Origin: Cryptomeria japonica
Lineage: Eukaryota > Streptophyta > Pinopsida > Cupressales > Cupressaceae
NCBI RefSeq assembly: GCF_030272615.1
Contig: NC_081413.1
Coordinates: 332,792,302 to 332,856,301, forward strand
DNA length: 64,000 nucleotides
Direction: 5' to 3'
Shown: one piece after another, positions 57,292 to 64,000 of the stretch
How the letters are laid out: the number at the start of each line of letters is the position of its first letter
How positions within the stretch are numbered: the first letter of the stretch is position 1
The notes under the pieces: model-generated
The model's database searches: none
Told to the model about the DNA's origin: nothing
The model's input: the letters and a program-made list of their open reading frames with translations, nothing else
Position numbers and translations under genes: made by a program

Positions 57292-57788
57292 TGTTGTGAC
57301 CATTTCACACATCGCCCCATCAAAATGGGGACCCCCTCTCTTTTTTGGATCTTTCTTTCTCTTTGCTTTGCTTTTCTCTGCCTGTTAGGTGTTTTGAGTG
57401 AGTTAGGGATGGCCTAGGTCAGGTAAGTTAGGGTTTCCTTCATAGAGCTTGCCTAGGGTTCCTTTTAGGGCCAAGTCTGACCTAAGCTTGGGGAAGTCAT
57501 TATTCTCTGCCTTAAACCCTGATGTAATTTTAGCAAGACCTTGCCTTAGAAAGTTGGAGAATGTATGTTTTGTAGAAGGAATCTTGACGGTTTTAAGTCT
57601 AGATGAGCTAGGGTTGTGAGTTGTTAGGCTAGAGTCTTGTCTTCTGTGGAGTCTGAGTTGGTGTGATGAAGCAAATAATCGAAGTGTTGGCACGAACGAT
57701 GAGGGCTAGCGAGGGCAAGTTTGGAGGGATGTAATTATGAGAAATGGACTTGAAAATTTGAGAGAGTTAAGGATTTGAGCTTAAAGAA

Positions 57789-58223
57789 GAATTTCGCTCC
57801 TGACCCTTCCAAAGGGTCCAAAGCGAATTCTCCTAAGAGCCTCTCTTGGTCCTAACTTGGGTTGTAACTCTTGCTTCCAGGCTTCAATTGAATGAAGAAT
57901 GATCTATTCATGCCTTTGGAAGTGAGTTGCAAGCAAGTGTGATAAGGAAAAGTGAAGAATTTGTACAAAGAAGCAAATTTCGCTCTTGGCCCTTCCAAAG
58001 GGTCCAGAGCAAAATTCCTCTTTAGGTCCCGTCCTTCCAAAGGTGCCTGGGCGAAATGGTTAAGATGTACTTGTAATCCAACATTTTGAGCTAGGCACTT
58101 CCTTAAGGTGGTTTGTTGGCATGTCTTGAGGTGAGAACAATATGAATGAGGGTGAAGTTTGAGTGTTTGGATGATATCTACGACTAATTCCTCAAATTCG
58201 CTCCTGACCCTTCCAAAGGGTCC
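57789..58223. repeat. Palindromic TTTCGCTC...GAGCGAAA units in LTR J, left part
   Basis: Units at 57789-57830, 57975-58016, a partial one at 58028-58055 and a half unit at 58194-58223. Each has outer arms AATTTCGCTC and GAGC(G/A)AAATT and inner arms GACCCTT and AAGGGTC. The half unit is completed on the far side of element I at 63596. Confidence 0.88.
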
Positions 58224-58620
58224 TGTTGTGACCTTTTTCACACATCGCCACATTGCAAATGGGGACCCTCTCTTTTCCTACTTTCTAGGGTTTTGTTAGT
58301 GTCCTATGACCTTTTGCTGCAGTTTCACCAAGCCTTGTCTAGTTTAGAGCATTTCAGGCCTGATGATTGAAAGTTAGTTTTTGCAAGTTATGTGATTCCA
58401 AAATGCGAACACCACCAGAGTGCTTAGAGAGGCCAAAGGACGAAGATCGCAATTGATTTGGACGAATTTGGACAACTTTCTATTTTTAGAAAGTTTGCTT
58501 TTTTGCTTTTTCCTATTTTTTAGGAAGTTTCGTTTTTGGCCTTTTTAGCCCAATCCCTGGTATGGCTATTTTTAGAAAGTTTTCCCTATTTTTTAGGGAT
58601 GTCTGCTTTTTGCTTTTTCG

Positions 58621-59090
58621 GGATGCAAACCTAGGGTTTACACTTGCACCACTGACTAGCTTCAACCGGAACTTGAAAATTCCAAGTTTTGACCTAAAAA
58701 AGCTAAATCCCTAGATTTTAGGCTTTTTGCTTTGTCGGGATGCAAACCTAGGGTTTACACTTGTACCACTGACCAACTTCGACCGGAACTCGAAAATTCC
58801 AAGTTTTGACCTAAAAAAAAGCTAAATCCCTAGATTTTAGGCTTTTTGCTTTTTTGGGATGCAAACCTAGGGTTTACACTTGTACCATTGACCAGCTTCG
58901 ACCGGAACTCGAAAATTCCAAGTTTTGACCTAAAAAAGCTAAATCCCTAGATTTTAGGATTTTTGCTTTTTCGGGATGCAAACCTAGGGTTTACACTTGT
59001 ACCACTGACCAGCTTCGACTGGAACTTGAAATTTCCAAGTTTCGATCTAAAAAGCTAAATCCCTAGATTTTAGGCTTTTTGCTGCTTCAG
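58621..59090 (+). repeat. Four tandem units of about 118 bp in element I
   Basis: GGATGCAAACCTAGGGTTTA starts units at 58621, 58738, 58857 and 58974 (periods 117, 119, 117). Each also holds TTCCAAGTTTTGACCTAAAA and AAATCCCTAGATTTTAGG. Confidence 0.92.
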
Positions 59091-59239
59091 ATGATCCACC
59101 TAAGCATGGATTTCAAATTTCAAGTTAATAAGGTTAAATTAGATTAAACTATGAAATTTTGAAATTTCTCTGAAAATTATTCTAAGTCTGGCTAACAAGG
59201 GTTTTGAAGTATTTTTTTTGCAGGTTCAAACCCCACCAC

Positions 59240-61140
59240 GATGCAAGAGAGGCCATGAAGGAGCCTTGCCTGAAGTCTGCCATGCCTTAGAAGGTTGTGT
59301 GGGTGCTCACCCTGAAGTCCGCCATGTTTTGGGAGGTCACATGGGTGCTCACCTCAAAGTCCGCCATGTTTTGGGAGGTCACATGGGTGCTCACCTCAAA
59401 GTCCACCATGCCTTTGGGGGTCACATGGGTGCCAAGCCAGAAGTCCGCCATGTGTTGAAGAGGCCATGATGGCCAGCACCACCAAAGTCTGCCCAAGCAA
59501 GAGGAGGGATGCCTAAAGTCCGCCATAGGCTAGAGAGGTCATGTGGGAGCTAAGCCTAAAGTCCGCCCCATGCCTTAGCCAAAATTTTGCCTTGAAGAGA
59601 GCTATGAGGGGAGCCTTCCAAAGTCCGCCCAAGGGCTAAAGGGGTCATGTGGGTGCCAAGTCTAAAGTCTGCCAAGGCTAAAGGGGACATGTGGGAGCTA
59701 ACTTCAAAGTCCGCCCCAATGCCTTAGCCAAATAACATCAACAATGGAGGCCATGAAGGTGCCTTAGCCAAAGTCCGCCACGCCAGATGGAGGTCATGAT
59801 GGAGCCCTCTCCCAAGTCCGCCAAAGTAAGAGAGCAAGGTAGGAGGTGCCAAGTTTAAAGTCCGCCAAGGTTGGAGGCTAAGGAGGAGGAGTGACCAAAG
59901 TCCGCCCAAGCATGTGGAGAAGCCACCAAAGTCCGCCAAGGATAGAGAGGTCATTAAGGAGCCTTGTCTAAAGTCCGCCAAGGCCAGAGAGGTCATGGGA
60001 GAGCTAACACCAAAGTCTACCCAAGGGGAGGTTGCTTGAAGTCCGCTTAGGGGATGGGTTTGAAGTCCGCCAAGGTGGGAGCCTAGCCTAAAGTCCGCCA
60101 AGGAGGAGAGCTCTCCAAAGTCCGTCAAGGTTGGGAGGCTAAGGAGGAGGAGTGATAGAAGTCCGCCCAAGTTGGGGACACCACCAAAGTCCGCCCAAGA
60201 TGGAGGTCATGTAGGAGCCCTCTCCCAAGTCCGTCAAAGTAAGAGAGCAAGGTAGGAGGTGGCAAGTTTAAAGTCCGCCAAGGGTAAAGAGAGCTATGAG
60301 AAGGGACCTTCAAAGTCCGCCCCATGCCTTAGCCAAAATTTCACCTTGATGGAGAGCCATGAGGAGAGACCTTCAAAGTCCGCCCCATGTCTTAGCCAAA
60401 ATTTCACCATGTAGGAGCCTAGCCTAAAGTCCGCCACACATGTTAGGGAGAGCCATGAGGAGAGGCCTCCAAAGTCCGCCATGTCTTAGGACTCTCTAAA
60501 CTCCGCCATGTGGGAACCAAGTCCAAAGTCCGCCCAAGGTAAGGAGACTCGCCAAAACTCCGCCCATGGTGTTGGTCATCCAAAACTCCGCCCAAGGTGC
60601 TGCTGAGTGAATGGTCTTGAAACTCCGCCCTATCCTAGCACCTTGGTGGCCAACACTTGAAACTGCGTCCTATCCTACCATGTTGGTGGCCAACCCTTCA
60701 AAGTCCACCATGTTTTGGAAGAGGCCATGATGACCAACACTCTAAAGTCCGCCATGTGTGTGGGATGCCCAAGGGGTGAAGTCCAAAGTCCGCCCTATGT
60801 TGGAGACCCATCAAAACTCCGCCCTACCCTAGCAAAATGATGCAAAGGTCTAGAAGTCCGCCCATGTTGGAGATGTCTTAGAAGTCCGCCTAGGGGGTGT
60901 GTTCCAAAGTCCGCCCTATGCCTTAGCTAAAAATTCGACTTGATTGAGCTTTGCTCAAAGTCCGCCCTCCATGTTGAAGGGACCCTTCAAAACTCCGCCC
61001 AAGGAAGTAGATGCTAAGTATGATGTTGAAGAGCCTTCTCAAACTCCGCCATGCCTTGGAGAGGTAAGGAAAGTCCGCTCAAGTTTGAGGAAGATGAAGG
61101 TAAGCCTCCAAAAGTCCGCCTACACATAAAAGTCAAACAA
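59240..61140. repeat. Irregular AAAGTCCGCC array (about 45 units) in element I
   Basis: I counted 37 exact TCCGCC words plus about nine one-base variants, nearly all preceded by AAAG, GAAG or AAAC. Average spacing is about 40 bp, but it varies from about 20 to 90. Spacers are partly repetitive (GGTCATG, TGGGAGC, CCATGCCTTAGCC). Open frames on both strands here (such as repeated VRHVLGGHMGAHLK) are products of the repeat. Confidence 0.9.
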
Positions 61141-62857
61141 AATCAACGAAAATACAAAGTGATGTCATGAAAATCCTTCAAGATTTCGAACTTAAATCCA
61201 AAATGGAAAGTTTTTTTTAAAGAGAATATTGGAAGATTAATAAATATTTCGAACTTATAGCCAAATTGGAAACTTTTGGAAGATATTTTCTTTGAATTTG
61301 GAAACATGACAACACTTTCCAAAAGAATGAAGTTAAAATTGGAAACATGATTTTGAAGATTTTAAGGGTTTCTGATTGAGGATTTAACTTTATTTACAAA
61401 TACTTCGTTGTAAACTTCATTTCTACACCAAGAAGTTCGAAAATATTAAGGAGAGCATAGTAAAATACTTTCAGTTTGGAGTTCATCTGGAGAAAGTTTT
61501 GGATATTGCTGGAAGATGGATAAACTTTTTTGACAAAAGTTTCACATATTTTTGGAGAAAGACAACCAGTATAAGGACGAATTATTGAATCTCTCCTGAA
61601 TTTTTGAGTATTTTTGAAGGTGAAATTAAATTCATGATGCAAATTTATGTATTTTCTGAGTTTTTCCAGAGTTTGAGAAATGATTTTTAGTGAATTTGTT
61701 CGAATTTCTAAGGGAGGAAAATCACTTTTTTTGGCTAAGTATAAGAAATTTTCGGAGTTATAACACTTGGTGTTGATTTACGATCACAACCACCCTTGAA
61801 GACTGAAGGGTTTTGAGGATGAAATTTCAGTTTTTATGGCTAAGTATGAAAATGAAGTGAAATTTTCCAAACACTTAGCCGTTCGCAACCTCGATTTTCT
61901 TTAATCCAAGATAGATTTCTAACTTATTTTCCTTTGGTTTTACAGGTCGCAAGAGGAAATAGAAGCGGGATCATCATAGAGATCGCAGTTGGAGGTCACA
62001 GGCAAGGTTCACCCGGGCGTGAAGATAGCCAAAATTTGGCTAAGTATGGGAAATGTTGAAGGCATGTCAAGGTATCGAGAAGAAGGACATGATCATAGCG
62101 AATGCCTGAACAACTTGATCCCATCATTTCATATTTGCAAGGGGTTACCCAGAGCTTTTTAACCCTCCTCCCATGCAACATAAATTGGCAACTGAAGGCA
62201 GGATCATCACAAAAAACACAAATGGAGTTTCGAGCCAATTTCAGAGTTGAAAACGGGACCACGAGCAAGGTTTGTCCGAGCATAGAGAGGGACAAAATTT
62301 GGCTCAGTATGAGAAATACTTCGCGAAGAGATTTCTTCTCCAAATTCGAGGCACTTGAAAGAATCTCAAGGCATCGAGAAAGAAAAGTTCTTAGACTTGG
62401 TGAAAATATGGGAAAGTTAAATAAACTTCCAACTTCTTGAAGGATTTCATCTTCGGAAAGAATTGAAAAATACAAGCTCCCAAGAAGAATCAAATGGTGA
62501 CAAGAAGGAATCAAATTTCCATACTTAGACAATTTCTTGACACAAATTGGAAAATTCAAGGAAGACATTCAACACGTTGAGATGGCGCCTCGTCATCTTC
62601 CAACCAATCAGATCGCTCCAAGTCAGCATGTCCAGATTCGATGAACCTGACTTATCCAGAAGCTTCTAGAAGGGCACACTTCACAATGCAACAACCTTCT
62701 ATTTTCATTGATGGTTCATATTTAGCAAGAAGGACAAGTGTCCCAAATGTAATTGGTCGAGGGCAGTTAGTTTTGGGAAACCCTAATTAGGGTTTATAGC
62801 TTTCAATCTGGGCCCTCGATCACTGTTTGATCTCGGCCGTTCATTTATTCTTGAAGC
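61141..62857. other. Non-coding part of element I
   Basis: AT-rich DNA after the repeat array. Two similar segments are noticeable: AAATTTGGCTAAGTATGGGAA (62031) and AAAATTTGGCTCAGTATGAGAA (62292), near ATCGAGAA(G/A) words, suggesting an old internal duplication. The ORFs at 61996-62568 and 62102-62440 overlap on opposite strands and show no known motif. Confidence 0.5.
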
Positions 62858-62864
62858 TATATAA
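62858..62864 (+). promoter_or_regulatory. TATA box of element I
   Basis: CTATATAAGG in a GC-richer context, 738 bp before the 3' end of the element; normal for the U3/R border of an LTR. Confidence 0.5.
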
Positions 62865-63735
62865 GGTTGCCTCCCATCATTTGGAGAGGGTGAGGTTTTT
62901 GATGTATTGTTGCTTAAGGTCATTCCCAGATAATATATTGCATGTGCGCTGCTTTGAAATCTCTATTATTTGAATGATTTGCATGGTTTCAATTGCCTCA
63001 ACACTTAGTTAAAATTAATTTAGATTTGCTTTCATTGTTGTTAATTCGAATGAAGGATTTGATAAGTGTCAATTGATGGTGTATCTCCGCTCATACTTTT
63101 GGTGTATGGATGATTTCCATCTCACCGTGCAAAGTTAGTCTGAGCCCATCCCCTGTGCATCCCAACATCTCGATCATAAGCACAACCCATTGAAGATTGC
63201 ACCGGCCTTGTGTAGTTGTCCCTAGTGTGGCGAAGCAAGGTTTGGTTTCTCGAGAGCACCCAATTGATACCATCTCCAGAATTCGTAGGATTAGATTAGC
63301 CTTCCTAAACCCTATCCCTTATTCCCTTTCTTTGAAAGTCTAAATCCCAGAAAATTCCCCCCCAAAAAAGAAGAGCCTAAAATTGCTAAATCCATCTAAG
63401 TCCAGCAATTCAAGATACTTGTCAAACGTAAGTCCTCCTTGAAATTTCAGCATACACTACCCAAGAAGCTATTCCACTAAAGTCGCTTGTTCGCACATAT
63501 AGACCTTGGAATCAGTAATGATTTTTCAGGAGAGGATAGAATACCTTCGGGTATCCTATCCTAATGTTTGGTAGATGATTAAACAGACACCAACAGGTCC
63601 AGAGCAAATTTCCTCATATCTCCCTTCCTGGTCCTAATTCGCATCATAAACCTTGTCCTTATGACGTTACGAAGAGAGAATTGATGTGTACAACAAAGTG
63701 AAGTGATGAAAAGTAAGGAATTTGACCATAATTGC

Positions 63736-63986
63736 AAATTTCGCTCCTGAACCTCTTAAAGGGTCCAGAGCGAAATTAATCCAAGCTCCCGACCCTTCCA
63801 AAGGGTCCAGAGCAAAATTCCCCAAATGACCTAATTCCTCACTAGAAGCTTTGAATGGTGGTCATGCATGGCAAGGAAAGGATTCAAAAATCAAGTTTAA
63901 GATAAAGCCAAGTGAAAAGGGATGTGAATTAAGCCTCAAATGCAAATTTCGCTCCTGACACGTCCAAAGGGTCTAGAGCGAAATTT
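63736..63986. repeat. Palindromic TTTCGCTC...GAGCGAAA units in LTR J, right part
   Basis: Units at 63736-63776, 63786-63820 and 63943-63986, with the same outer and inner arms as the left part of J. Together with the left part at least seven units are present. Confidence 0.88.
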
Positions 63987-64000
63987 ACTTAAGCTCCTGA

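Larger units (their letters stand above)
58219..63600 (+). mobile_element. Element I (5372 bp), target duplication GGTCC
   Basis: The element is 58224-63595, from TGTTGTGACC to ACACCAACA, with GGTCC at 58219-58223 and 63596-63600. Inside are a 118-bp tandem repeat, the TCCGCC array, and a TATATAA box 738 bp before the 3' end. No second LTR start, primer-binding site or gag/pol is visible. A very long solo LTR explains ends, duplication and TATA position best. Confidence 0.85.
57292..64000 (+). mobile_element. LTR J, interrupted by element I, runs off the right edge
   Basis: It begins TGTTGTGACCATTTCACACA at 57292 and continues to 58223, then again from 63601 to the end. Both halves carry the same long palindromic motif described separately. 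The start resembles that of element I (TGTTGTGACCTTTTTCACAC), so I and J belong to related families. No ORF of note is seen; the right end lies outside the window. Confidence 0.7.

Noticed and set aside
59218-59469. ORF with repeated VRHVLGGHMGAHLK residues, and ORFs on the opposite strand with repeated WRTL/ADF residues
   Set aside because: Open only because the TCCGCC array lacks stops in those frames; no start context and no conservation of the frame across the array.
59240-61140. CRISPR-like look of short repeats with spacers
   Set aside because: Spacing is irregular, the repeat is only 10 bp, no cas genes exist and the surroundings are plant transposons.
61996-62568. 190-codon minus-strand ORF in element I
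   Set aside because: It overlaps another ORF on the opposite strand, shows no motif and lies in an internally duplicated non-coding part.

Overview
The window looks like nuclear DNA of a seed plant with a very large, transposon-filled genome. I see no bacterial, organellar or viral genome signature. A gymnosperm is the best guess: the introns are long and AT-rich, the old retrotransposons are nested several deep, and the only ordinary gene (three plus-strand exons at 13470-14228) resembles a plant COQ10/START-type lipid-binding protein. The species itself cannot be read from the sequence. No tRNA, rRNA or CRISPR array was seen.

Layout from left to right. 1-1851 is the 5' end of a minus-strand copy of an unclassified element, here called X (copy X0). 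1894-3302 is a non-autonomous hAT element with an 8-bp target duplication. 4163-7043 is a decayed Copia element with gag and protease but no integrase or reverse transcriptase. 7423-10342 is a 5'-truncated processed retrocopy with a poly(A) tail and a 12-bp target duplication. It is split by a 2468-bp solo LTR with target duplication TTCTT. 11760-13155 is an LTR remnant, followed by the three gene exons. From 14599 on, a chromovirus (Ty3/Gypsy element E) and its passengers fill the DNA: X copy A sits in the 5' LTR of E (14737-28065) and X copy B sits inside A (19177-25837). Non-autonomous LTR element D is inside the gag of E (29686-34750), the E pol genes run 35099-39174, and the E 3' LTR (39186-42509) holds a second hAT element. 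42510-45078 is another Gypsy remnant (F). 45079-54231 is the LTR and gag of element G, whose LTR holds X copy C (45193-51878). 54232-56387 is LTR H. 57292 to the end is LTR J, interrupted by element I (58224-63595), which carries a large TCCGCC repeat array.

The strongest candidate for something undescribed is X. Its three complete copies (A, B and C; 6663, 6661 and 6686 bp) each have TGTTG...CAACA ends and a perfect 5-bp target duplication (CACTT, CATCT, TGCAC). Each carries one collinear ORF of about 1143 codons with no recognisable reverse transcriptase, integrase or transposase motif. Arrays of palindromes lie upstream of the ORF. A phased 60-bp repeat (AAGTCTTTGAGCT) lies downstream. A conserved TATAAATA box sits about 800 bp before the 3' end, after the ORF. 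The ends, the duplication length and the TATA position would fit a giant LTR carrying a gene in U3 and left as solo copies. A DNA transposon with subterminal repeats is the alternative.

The nesting gives relative ages: E is older than X-A, which is older than X-B; E is older than D; E is older than hAT-2; F is older than G, which is older than X-C; J is older than I. No element seen here is fully intact. E has lost catalytic residues of both reverse transcriptase and integrase, so these copies are probably immobile by themselves.
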